Part shown: piece by piece, positions 11,609-21,983 of the stretch
Layout of the letters: every line of letters begins with the position of its first letter
Position numbering within the stretch: position 1 is the first letter of the stretch
Translations under genes and position numbers: made by a program
Notes under the pieces: model-generated
Told to the model about the DNA's origin: nothing
The model's database searches: none
The model's input: only the letters and a program-made list of their open reading frames with translations
Assembly: GCA_018398765.1 (NCBI GenBank)
Contig: JAHBMJ010004305.1
Location: 1-28,681 of the forward strand
Direction: 5' to 3'
Length of the DNA: 28,681 nt
DNA from: Chromera velia
Taxonomy: Eukaryota; Sar; Chromeraceae

Positions 11609-12948
11609 TTCTCTGTCTCCTTCTCTCTTTCAGAGTCTTTCTCTATCTCTCTCACGCTTTTTCTCTCTTTTTGTCGCTTTTTGTCCCTCTTTCTGCGTGT
11701 GTCTGTGTGTGTGTATGTGTGTGTGTGTATATGTGTGTATATGTCGATCTCTCCCTTTTCTTCAGCTTAGAAAAATTTAATTATCGCCTTGCAGGATCCA
11801 CAGGGGAAGGAGAGAGAGAAAGCAGACAGAGACGAAAACGTGGAGGAAGAAGAGGAGGTGCAGATGACGGGGCAAGGTTTTGACATAACCATACCTCCTC
11901 GGCGGAAACGCCCGCGCCTTGCATCTGTAGATTGCGAGGAAAAGCTTGTGAGTGAGTTTAAACGCTATTGGATAGACTTGGGAGAGACCTTGTGGGTGTC
12001 TTTCCATGCCCTGTCTGCAATGTCTCTGTTTCTTCTTGGGAGGTTCCGCAAAGACTCGAAGATAGTCCTTCTTGACGCGGATTTGATCACCGACAGTAGA
12101 GCAGTACAGCAGAAAGTGGTTGTCAAACGGGCCGTGTTCGGTCCATATACGGCCGAGAGGGCACTATTTCCTTTGCTGTCTGCCTCCCTGATCCAATGGA
12201 TATTTGGAGTAGGATCCAACCACTGGATTCTTGTGCATCTTTTCCCCAGAAAGGGGGATCGGCAGCTTCAGGTGTGGTGTTTCGACCCGCAAATGGAGAC
12301 GGAGGATTGGAGAGAGTCTCGAGAGAAGACGGCAAAATCGTACTTCAGGCTGTTACGGGACCGTCTTTCCAAAGAGTGGCCTGAAGCCTTTGAGGGAGAG
12401 GGTTTCTATTTCACATACAGCTTTCTTGGGCTGCAAGGTGAAGACAACCATTGGGATTGTGGTTTCTTTGTGTGAAAGTTGTCAGCTGTTTTTGTTACAA
12501 TTATTGAGGGGGGATGACGCCAACGCTATAAAAATGTTGTCGAGCAGGTATGGAGACATGAAGAGGTTCAGGAAAACCGTGTCGCTCTGCTGCGCTTGGC
12601 CATTTGTTCAGAGACGTGGAAGAACGAAACCGACCTGAGATGTTTGGTGACGCCGTTTCTTTCGTCTCTTGCCCTGGGCTCTGATGTAAGTATGCGAGTG
12701 TGCGATTGTTTCTCTCTCTTTGCCCTTCGTTTTTTTGTGCCCCTTTCCTCTCTCTCTCTCTCTCTCTCTCTTTGTGTATGTTTGTGTGTGTGCACCTAAG
12801 GTAACCCAGCTTGCGCATCACTTTTTTCTTGGTGGCTGCCTCTTGATTGATTTCTTCTGTTTGCAGGTCACCTATGAGGAAATGACTTCCAAATCCCTCC
12901 CACCCGCACGTGCCGTCTCTTCTCCCCCAGCTGAAGAAGATGGAAAAG
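10561..12948 (+). CDS. Ulp1/SENP-like (C48) cysteine protease region of a composite gene
   Basis: Seven exons fit GT-AG junctions and phase: A 10561-10623, B 10800-10955, C1 11250-11315, C2 11467-11532, D 11795-12469, E 12548-12685, F 12867-12948. A-C2 encode acidic, Glu/Asp-rich peptide (for example QGEDGEEGERDAVMWSEPME). D holds the C48 catalytic set: His in NHWILVHL (codon 12221), Asp in CFDP (12284), Gln in LGLQGEDN and Cys in DCGFF (12458). E continues with VWRHEEVQENRVALL, as expected after the Cys box. This family cleaves SUMO- or Nedd8-type modifiers from proteins. A lies after an unknown start, and one TGA (10926) is in frame in exon B. Exon D can be read into a TGA at 12473 unless the 78-nt intron 12470-12547 is removed. 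The path beyond F is unclear. It probably continues into the SAP-USP exons downstream, but a separate gene is possible. Confidence 0.7.
10981..11170. repeat. (CA)n then (TG)n arms in one intron
   Basis: The intron between exons B and C1 holds about 115 bases of CA-rich repeat, a short tctctttctctctt spacer and about 60 bases of TG-rich repeat. The two arms are complementary and could fold the pre-mRNA into a long hairpin. Confidence 0.9.
11250..11532 (+). repeat. Tandem duplication of a 66-nt exon with its intron
   Basis: Exon C1 (11250-11315) and exon C2 (11467-11532) are both 66 nt, phase 0, and share most bases (acaggggga, ggagagagaga, tctgagccaatggag). The following introns also match, starting gtacgtgtggctagctttga and continuing through ctctttcagagtctttctct. 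The unit is about 217 bases. Exons A and D with their upstream introns form a second related pair. Confidence 0.85.
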
Positions 12949-13329
12949 GTACGGATCTCTCAAAGAAGACCGAAAAGGAAGGAAAACAAGGGCGGCCCTC
13001 TGCTTCTATGCGAAGGTCCGTCTGAGGCCTCTCTTTTTCTACTTCCCCGGAGTAGCAGCAGCAGCCGAAGGAGACGAAAAGGGGACGCTTGAAGAGGAAA
13101 GCAGGTATGATGGTGCTGTACAATGATAGCAACGAGGAAGAAGAGACTCAGAAGGAAAAAGAGGAAGAGAAAGGGGGCAGCAGCAGAGGCTTAGAAATGA
13201 TCCCCCATCAGAAGCAGCCCCGAGTCGGACGTTCAGCATCCTCTTCTTCTGATTTTTCAGTGGTCCGTCTGCCCCATCGAAGATGTTGTTCCTTCTGTAC
13301 ATGTGTGAGACTCTCAGTGTTTATGTATG

Positions 13330-13364
<35 letters not shown>

Positions 13365-13491
13365 GTGTATGTGTGTGTGTGTGTGTGTATGTGTGTGTGT
13401 GTGTGTGTGTGTGGCTGCTAACCTTCTCTCCAGAGTGGTGTGCCTGTGGTGTGTGTTTGTTTGTGTGTGTGTGTGTGTGTGTGTATGTGTG

Positions 13492-13526
<35 letters not shown>

Positions 13527-13528
13527 GT
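12949..13528 (+). other. Unresolved exons and GT/AT microsatellite before the gap
   Basis: Open stretches at 12949-13290 encode Lys/Glu/Ser/Arg-rich sequence (for example NEEEETQKEKEEEKGGSS) that suits a disordered linker between the protease and the SAP motif. Several donors and acceptors are possible (for example ttttcag at 13259), and I cannot choose a path. From 13318 the sequence is mainly tgtgtg and then tatata repeats, ending at the N gap. Confidence 0.45.
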
Positions 13529-13560
13529 NNNNNNNNNNNNNNNNNNNNNNNNNNNNNNNN
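13529..13560. other. Assembly gap (32 N)
   Basis: Thirty-two undetermined bases separate a TG/TA microsatellite from the left arm of the palindrome. Confidence 0.99.
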
Positions 13561-13990
<430 letters not shown>

Positions 13991-15118
13991 AGCTGAAAAT
14001 CCGGAGAGACAAAGGTCTCAATCGTCGACCGCCTCACAAAATTCAAGGAAAGCAGGGAACAGAGGACTCAGGGGAAGGAGGAGAGAAAGGAAAACGGGAA
14101 AGAGGAGAAGGGGAACGACAATTCTTCGATGAAGAAGGTCTGTTCCGTTTTCTTTTTTACGAGATTTTTGACGTGCATGCTTGCAGAACATACGGTCCTT
14201 TGATCTGTCTTCGTGCGCATTTTTCTGCTTCTAAATATTATCTTTGTTGTGTTTGGAAAAGGTCGGATAAATTTGTTTGGTACTTGCCCTTTTCTGCAGC
14301 CGGCTCTAAATTTTGGACCCAGAAAAGAACAACAACTATTGGAACAACAACTATAACACATCAGGCAAGGGGTATGGGGCGTATCATGCCAGGAACACCA
14401 CAGGCTCATAGAAGCACGAAACCAGCTCACGCAGAACTATGCGGACTTAAGAGGGACGCAGAAGACATCTAGAACAGTGGTGGGAGGAATGAACGGCTTG
14501 TAGACTCAGTATCTTGTAAAACAGCCCATCGAGGTACTGGAGCTTCTGTACAAAGTCGCCTCTGATGCTTATGCGGGCAGGAGGGCCACACAGCAACAGC
14601 CGATATATGCCGCAGCACTACAGGTTGCACTCTCATTCAGGCGACGTGGAATGGTAGGTATGCCTTTCTCATATGTTTAAAAATGTGAGAATCACTACTT
14701 TTCAGTCTGAACTCTATTTCAAGCTAAAAGCCCCCCCCCTCCGTGCCACTGCCTGGCAGTACCTGCGCCCCTCTCCAGCCCCACAACGCTGTGACGCTAT
14801 GTCTTTAGATTTTGAGAAATTTTTAAACCAGGAGCAGTTATTTTTCATGATGAATGATGTATGAATTCAATTTGTCTTGCAGTGTCCGAATGGGACGTGC
14901 GGCTTACAGAACCATCCAACCACCACCTGCACGGAAGAGAGGGAGCGACGGGAGGGGAGGAAACTGCCTGTTCTTCCTGTTGATGAGCATTTAATAACAA
15001 GTCAGGGACCAAAGAGAATACTCAGAGGGATCCACAACCCCGCGGGAGAAAACAACTGTTTCCTGTGAGTCTTTGTTGTATGTGTGTATGCGTAAAAGAG
15101 TTCGTGTGCTTGCTTATA

Positions 15119-15168
15119 TCTTTCTTTCTTTCTTTCTTTCTTTTTTTCTTTCTTTCTTTCTCTTTGTT

Positions 15169-15205
<37 letters not shown>

Positions 15206-15265
15206 TCTTCTCTTTCTCTTCTCTCTCTCTCTCTCTCTCTCTGTCTCAGAGGCAGAGTCTGCGTG

Positions 15266-15305
<40 letters not shown>

Positions 15306-15326
15306 TGTGTGTGTGTGTGTGTGTAT

Positions 15327-15362
<36 letters not shown>
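15119..15362. repeat. TTTC, TC and TG microsatellites in USP intron
   Basis: The intron between the Cys-box exons carries ctttctttc, tctgtctg, tctctc and tgtgtg runs on the sense strand. It splits the USP Cys box directly after the catalytic cysteine. Confidence 0.9.
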
Positions 15363-15366
<4 letters not shown>

Positions 15367-16649
15367 TATGTGCATGTGCATGTAGATGTTCGTGTGCGTG
15401 TCTGTAACTTTCCCTCTCCATCCCTCTCTCTCTCTGTACTCTTAGGGTTTCTCTTGTACAACTGCTGCTGTCTCTACCACTCTTTCGCGACTTGAAAAGT
15501 CACAAGTGCGAATTAGTGCTGGTGAGGGAGCGTGTTGTGACCCTGCTGGGGGAGGCAGTTTTTGATGTACTGTGTCCGTTACCCGAGGCGCAGATCAAGG
15601 TGACTGAGGGAGGGGGGTTTGCTCGGAAAGGGGGTTCAGAGATCTTCAAAATCGTAGAAGCGCTTCGAGAGCAGCTCGTGAGTCAGTTTGAGCTAAAAAA
15701 GCAGCAGGATGCCCACGAAGTCATGCTTTTCCTTCTGAACAGTTGGAAACCCAAGCCCCCAGTGCGTGAAAGGCAGCAAGGGGGGAGAATGCTGGAGGAG
15801 GTCTACACTGCATTCCCAAACCAGAAACAGTGGCAACTGGTCAATCCCTCGCGACGCAAAGAGTTTCCTTGTTCATTTCTTGCCTCTGTCAAATGGAGGA
15901 TTCATGTGCACTCAGAGTGCATGCTCTGTAGCACTATCGTTTCTCGGTCTCAAACCGATGAAGTCGTCATTCTGCATACATGGGCTCGGGAGCGATGTGA
16001 GGCCAGGGAAGCTGCTAGGGGGGGGGAAGGATGATAGCGAGCGACCTCGACGGGAGGCTGCAGACCGAGCGATAGCGCTCAACTTGCAGATCTCCCTTGA
16101 TGCAGAGATGACACAAGAAATGCAGGTGGGGGAGAACAAGAAGTCTATGAATCAGCCCCAGCATCCCGGATCGCAGGCCTCAAAATCCGTTCATTTTTCA
16201 GAGTTGATAGACAAACATTTTAAGGATGGGGTGGACAAGGGCATCGAATGCAAATGTGAAAAGTGTAGAAAGAAGGGGGACAGGCTCATGAAGTGGACGA
16301 TTCTTGACCTCCCCCGTTATTTTGTTTTTTCTATCGCCCGATTTCACGAATGGCGTAAAACTCGGGGATCAAAAAACAATACGAAGGTGACCGTCCCTAT
16401 CTGGTTGGACTTTGCGCCTTACGTATACCGTTCAGTTAATAAGGAGGGGGCTGCAGTCGTGGAGGATGCGGTTGAAGTCGTGGAGGGGGAGGGCGCAGTT
16501 GCAGAGGACACGGTTGAAGTCGTAAAAGGGGGGGACGCACTTGTCAAGGGGTGGCGTGAACCCACCATCACCACAGCGTGACTTGTGGCTCTCATCTGCC
16601 ACCACGGCTTGTTTGCTGCAAGTGGTCACTACACCACGTCAGTCACTTT

Positions 16650-16655
16650 CTCCTC

Positions 16656-16702
<47 letters not shown>

Positions 16703-16748
16703 GTGTGCGCGCGTGCGCGTGTGTGTACGTATGTGTGTGTATGTATGT

Positions 16749-16783
<35 letters not shown>

Positions 16784-16984
16784 TGTTTCTCTCTCTCTCT
16801 CTGTGTACGCATGTGTGTGTATGTGTGTGTATGTGTGTGTATGTGCCTGTGGTGTGTGTGTATATATGTATGTGTGTGTGTGTATGTGTGTGTGTATGCC
16901 TGTGGTGTGTGTGTGTGTGTGTATGTGTGTGTGTATGTGTGTGTATGTGTGTGTATATGTGCCTGTGGTGTGTGTGTATGTGTA

Positions 16985-17025
<41 letters not shown>

Positions 17026-17038
17026 ATGTCTAGGTGTC

Positions 17039-17077
<39 letters not shown>

Positions 17078-17095
17078 GTGTATGTATCCCCGCAT
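16650..17095. repeat. TC and TG/TATG microsatellite in USP intron
   Basis: A (tc)n run is followed by about 400 bases of tgtgtg with tatg and gcctgtggtg interruptions. It lies between the His-box exon and the last exon. The word cctgtggtgtgtgtg recurs three times about 60-70 bases apart. Confidence 0.9.
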
Positions 17096-17385
17096 GCGCA
17101 TGTGTGCAGGTGGTTTTACGACGAGATTGATGGAGAACCATGGTACTTCCATGTAGATGATGGAAATCCGATCGAGCGGAATGGAGGGGGGTTTTTGTTG
17201 AAAGACTTGACGGATGTGTGTATAGTTGTGTACGAGATCATGGAGAAAGTATAGACAGAAAAGAGTTTCAGTTGTGGAGATGAATTAAAACGATGTCTAC
17301 ATGTTGTTCTGTACAGAGTTTTAAATTGAATTAAAACTTAGATTAACAATACTGTTTTTTATTAACATAAAGAAGACCTTTAAGG

Positions 17386-18152
17386 CTGCATTCCTACTCT
17401 GAAAAAATATTTTGCACTGTCACATTTTTTTTCTTTAAATCAAAAAAGCATTTCAACATAGTGATAGGTTTATATGAAAAGGCTTTACAGCTTCAATTTC
17501 AGCTTCTAATTCATTCTAATTCAAAAGTTATGATTATTTATTTTCTTGGGTATAAAGTTGGGCTAGTTATACATAGCAAACCTAACTGCATTCCTACTCT
17601 GAAAAAATATTTTGCACTGTCACATTTTTTTTCTCTAAATCAAAAAAGCATTTCAACACAGTGATAGGTTTATATGAGAAGGCTTTACCGCTTCAATTTC
17701 AGCTTCTATCTCATTCTAATTCAAAAGTTATGATTATTTATTTTCTTGGGTATAAAGTTAGGCCAGTTATGCATAACAAACCTGACTGCATTCCCAGTCT
17801 GAAAAAATATTTTACACTTTCACATTTTTTTTCTCTAAATCAAAAAAGCATTTCAACACAGTGATAGGTTTATATGAGAAGGCTTTACAACTTCAATTTC
17901 AGCTTCTATCTCATTCTAATTCAAAAGTTATGAATATTTATTTTCTTGGTATATAATTGGGCCAGTTATGCATAGCAAACCTGACTGCATATCTAGTCTG
18001 AAAAAATATTTTTACACTTTCACACTTTTTTCTCTAAATCAAAAAAGCATTTCAACACAGTGATAGGTTTATGTTAGAAGGCTTTACAGCTTCAATTTCA
18101 GCTTCTATCTCATTCAAATTTAAAAGTTATGAATATTTATTTTCTTAGGTAC
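17386..18152. repeat. AT-rich satellite, four copies of about 200 bp
   Basis: Units start with ctgca at 17386, 17586, 17786 and 17985 and share gaaaaaatatttt, gcatttcaaca, gtgataggttta and ttcaaaagttatga. The fourth copy is the most diverged and ends near 18152. The repeat lies between the ends of two convergent genes (USP on +, transposase on -). Confidence 0.95.
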
Positions 18153-19325
18153 TATAAAGTCGTTTTTATATTAATAGGGCTTCACCTTTTGATGAATTGA
18201 TCACTTTAAAATTGAATTGAAACTCAATTTGCGAGTCCAATTCCGACTGCCCAATCATGCCAAAATCTGTTTCACACATCTTTGCGATTCATTTGTCTCC
18301 ATTAGATTGCAAAAAAGTGATCCAAGATTTTTTCTTAGTTGTAAGCCTGCTTGGGAATCATTCGCGCAAGTCCTGAATTCTTTCCCTCAACAGTATTAAT
18401 GTGTGTAAGGCCTTCTGGCGACTCTGCTATCACTGTTCCAAAATCAACGAACTCTCTCTTATGACAAACTCTGTAATGCGCCTCAAACAACGCTTTTCCA
18501 GGTACATCATAAGAAGCCAGCATATCAGTCAGAAGAATTGACTCCGGATGAACATGCTGAAGAAGAACATTAAACAAGGTGTGGGCTGACTTGTTTCCAA
18601 TGGGGAATGCAAACCACCGTGGATTCTCTCCGTCGTCCTCCATTCTTTCAACTCCTACCACGCATGTGACTCCTTCTACCCTTCTCCCCATGTTGAACTT
18701 CCTTTTCCCAAACTTTTTTTCATCAACTTCAACTATGATTCTCTTTCTATTTGCACGTCGCCCCCCTATTTTTTTCCCAGTCCCTTGATACCCGTTCCGG
18801 GCAGCTCCATCAGCTACAACACCTAAAAACGTTTTTGTCCATCTTGACAGAGCTTCATCTTCCGTTGGACACGCAACTTTCAATCCATGCATTGGCATGC
18901 GGGCCAGCCACAGATATGCCAGCCAAATCAAATGTCTGAACGGCATATAGAAATGTTCAAAAGGGGTTCCACTTAGCACCGATCGATACGAGCCACACTT
19001 TTTGCCGCACTTTGTTGTTGCTTGATATCTCCAGCTCGTATGGTACTTGCTCTACACCATTCGATGTGGAGGGTGCTTTCTACTTTCATCTTTGCCTGTT
19101 GGCCCCCCTCCTTCGCAAATCCAATCTTCAGGGTGATCTTTATCCCGAATTAAACGTTTTTCCTGCGCGGAAAAGAAACACAGCAAAGACAGTGTTACAT
19201 GAACAAACATGATGGCAGTCACTGTGCCCGGCCCCCACATCCACTCACACCCACCCAGCTAGCCACCCTCTCTCACATACACACTCACTCGCTGACTCAC
19301 CATGACTCAATGAGTCTCACTTACT

Positions 19326-19412
19326 CTCCCTCTCTCTCACACACACACACACTCACAAACAGAGCAACACACACACATAGACACATACACACACATACAC
19401 ATATACACATAT

Positions 19413-19451
<39 letters not shown>

Positions 19452-19478
19452 ACAAACACAGACACACTCACACTCAGT

Positions 19479-19537
<59 letters not shown>
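19326..19537. repeat. (CA)n and (GA)n microsatellites in transposase intron
   Basis: CA-rich then GA-rich runs appear twice in succession within the second intron of the minus-strand transposase gene, so the sense strand reads TC then TG. Confidence 0.9.
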
Positions 19538-19868
19538 GGACAAACCGATCAGAACTGACTCTCATGAATTGTCTTGCCTTCTCTTCACAACTAACAAGCG
19601 CCACCAACTCCGGGTCGTCCGGGAAGAACGGAATTGTGCCCTTCACCATTCTAGTGTCTGTATGATACTTTTTCCGCGCTCTTCTCAGTATTCTGGCAAT
19701 AGCCTCAGGGCTGATGTCTTCCAGTGCTTCTAAATCTAAGTCGGCGCCCGGCTTGGTGCGCTGTCGTTTCGCTGGCAGTGCTTCAGTGGACTCTACAAAA
19801 ATGGGGAAAAACCGGGGTCAAGCAAGAGAAGGATGGAGGCGGAACTTTGTCGCTTCCTACCTAACAAA

Positions 19869-19872
<4 letters not shown>

Positions 19873-19907
<35 letters not shown>

Positions 19908-20010
19908 TGACACTTACATCAGCACACACACATACTCACTCTCACACTCACACCAGCCCGGATAAAAGACCGGCAGCCACGTACACACGTAGGCACACAT
20001 ACGTAGGCAG

Positions 20011-20041
<31 letters not shown>

Positions 20042-20197
20042 TACACACACCCACACACACATACACACACACACACATACACACACACACACTGTGACAC
20101 TTACACCAGCACACACACACACTCACTCTCACACTCATACCAGCCTGGATAAAAGACCGGCAGCCACGTACACACGTAGGCATACATACGTAGGCAG

Positions 20198-20229
<32 letters not shown>

Positions 20230-20237
20230 ACACACAT

Positions 20238-20282
<45 letters not shown>

Positions 20283-20346
20283 CACACACACACACACATA
20301 CTCTCTCTCTCTCTCTCTCATACACACACACATACACACATACACA
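19873..20346. repeat. CA repeats with a 187-bp tandem duplication
   Basis: A block with the words tgtgacactta, cagccacgtacacacgtagg and tacgtaggcagacac occurs at about 19906-20022 and again at about 20093-20208, 187 bases apart and nearly identical. CA, TA and CT microsatellites surround it. It lies in the first intron of the transposase gene. Confidence 0.9.
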
Positions 20347-20947
20347 CACACACACTAACCTGCTTGATTTGGCTTGCATCCGTCAAAAAGTTCACTGGCT
20401 GCGTTTAAATAGTGGTCGAAAGTTTTATCGGTTGGCCATTCAAACGGTGGATCTGACTCCACCCCCACCTCTTCACTTGTTGATGCATGCTGGTCTGCGT
20501 GTGAAGGGGCAACGAAAAGGCAAGAGTAGCTTCAGCCATCTCCGTCTCCATCTCTCTCGGTGCATGCCGCTCTGCAAGAGAAGAAGCAAAGCCCAGCGCA
20601 AAGAAGTCCTCATGATCAGAGGAAACTAGATCAGAATCTAGAGAGGGGCCCTCAGGCAGTGGGTCAGCAGGTTGCCTTTCACCGAGAGCCATGAAGTTCC
20701 ATTGAAAGTTGCGAGCAAATTCCTCAAACAACTGAAGAGAGGGGTTCTGCCGTCCATCTCTGGGAGCCAAATTGGTGGTCGAAGCCTGCACTATCGGAGA
20801 ATCCTCGTCAAGCTCAGGCGACCAGGCAGTAGGTGAACCTTCCCCGGCCCACAATTCGCCGACCGCCATACAGTCCTGGAGTTGTAGATGCTGAACATCG
20901 AGGTCCTCGGCCGGCTGTTGGGACCCGTCAACCTTAACTCTTTGCAT

Positions 20948-21983
20948 GATATCTCGGAGAAGCGGTCAAAACCTGGACATTAAGAACACGACAAATGGCG
21001 ACAGGTGCAGATTACACTATGTCATGTACACCAAAACAATGACACCGATTCAGGTGTGAAGCACACAATCAAGCAAGCTGCATGTATCGATCAGAGCGAG
21101 AAGATCGTGCCGTTTTACATCGTGGACTCGATCAGCAATCATCACTCTCGCAGCCCCTTCACTCATGTGGATGGAGCTGGCCCTTGTCATATACATGGGC
21201 GGCGCCAAGATGGAGCCCTGATATGGAGCCCTGGCGGTGGAGCTAGCCCTGGAGCCCTGGTGCCCTGGCGGCGGAGCCCTGGAGCCCTGGTACCCAGGAG
21301 GTAGTTTTCCGAACCAGAACCAGGGTATCAGCAAAGCACGTGGTCGGGTGGGGTTGAGGGTCTCCCGTGCGGGAGGGTTGTGGCGGGGGGGGGTGGGGGG
21401 TGTTTTTTTAAGTCGTGAACGGGGTGCTTCGCTGGAGGCAGCGCGCCAGCGTTGTTCGCACTCCATGCACCTAACGTTAACGGCTCGAAGGAGCAGGGGG
21501 CCAAAAATGGAGAGTTTGCGTCCCCAACCGGCCCCTATCTGCCGTGGCCGCCGGCGGAGCATGTCAACCTGTCAGATACCGTGCCACGGTACGGCCGGCG
21601 GAGCCGCGGCCAACGAAATTGAACTTTCAATAGTTCATGAACTTTTGGGGGCCACGGCATGCTCCCTGGGTGAACTTATCCAAAAATGCCATTTCAATGA
21701 CCGCGGCGGTGTTCCAAGAATTTAAGTGTCTTGTAACAACCTTCTCGAAAACAGGTTGCTGTCATTTCAAAAAAGGACTCAAAGCCAAAAACCCGGTGGG
21801 ATCCAGTTGTGTGACTTGATCGGCCCGAGAAGTATGTTGCTTCACACGCCTTCAAGGTCTTTTGGGGTATAGATGCAACGCAGGCCGGGTGTAGGCAGAC
21901 TGATCATTCTCTCAGTACCTCGATCGATCCTGCTTCATTCTCTCCAGGCCTGAACTCCCATTGGTCCTTTGCCCTTTCGATCG
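20948..21983. other. Intergenic stretch between divergent genes
   Basis: The region lies between the starts of the transposase (-) and the RING gene (+), so both promoters should be here. It contains the right cagggctcc block (21200-21313), a GC-rich part with a G run (21383-21400), and a perfect palindrome cgtgccacg-ggtac-like cluster near 21579-21590. No protein-like open frame is seen. A ctctccag at 21945 could end a 5' UTR intron of the RING gene. Confidence 0.5.
21200..21313. repeat. 'ggagccctg' repeat cluster, right copy (inverted)
   Basis: The motif ggagccctg (reverse complement of cagggctcc) recurs about seven times and ends in cccaggaggtagttttccga. Its reverse complement matches 10036-10115 at over 90% across about 70 bases. 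Confidence 0.85.

Larger units (their letters stand above)
18335..20947 (-). pseudogene. Merlin/IS1595-type DDE transposase gene, interrupted by TAG
   Basis: Minus-strand exons: the first starts at ATG 20947 and ends at a donor after 20360, then 19792-19560, then 19162-18335. The last exon carries the ISXO2/IS1595-like (Merlin) core: VEVDEKKFGKRKFNMGRR (first Asp), ILLTDMLASYD (second Asp) and THINTVEGKNSG (Glu), preceded by TKCGKKCGSYRSVLSGTPF, the Cys pair and SGT region usual before the core. Exon 2 joins exon 3 in phase (KARQFMR to EKRLIRDKDH), but TAG at 19052-19054 stops the frame before the catalytic core. Exon 1 also changes frame between the N-terminal acidic part and SDPPFEWPTDKTFDHYL near 20480-20530. 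The enzyme would cut and join transposon ends in the nucleus. The C-terminus ends soon after the Glu motif, so truncation is possible. Confidence 0.75.
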
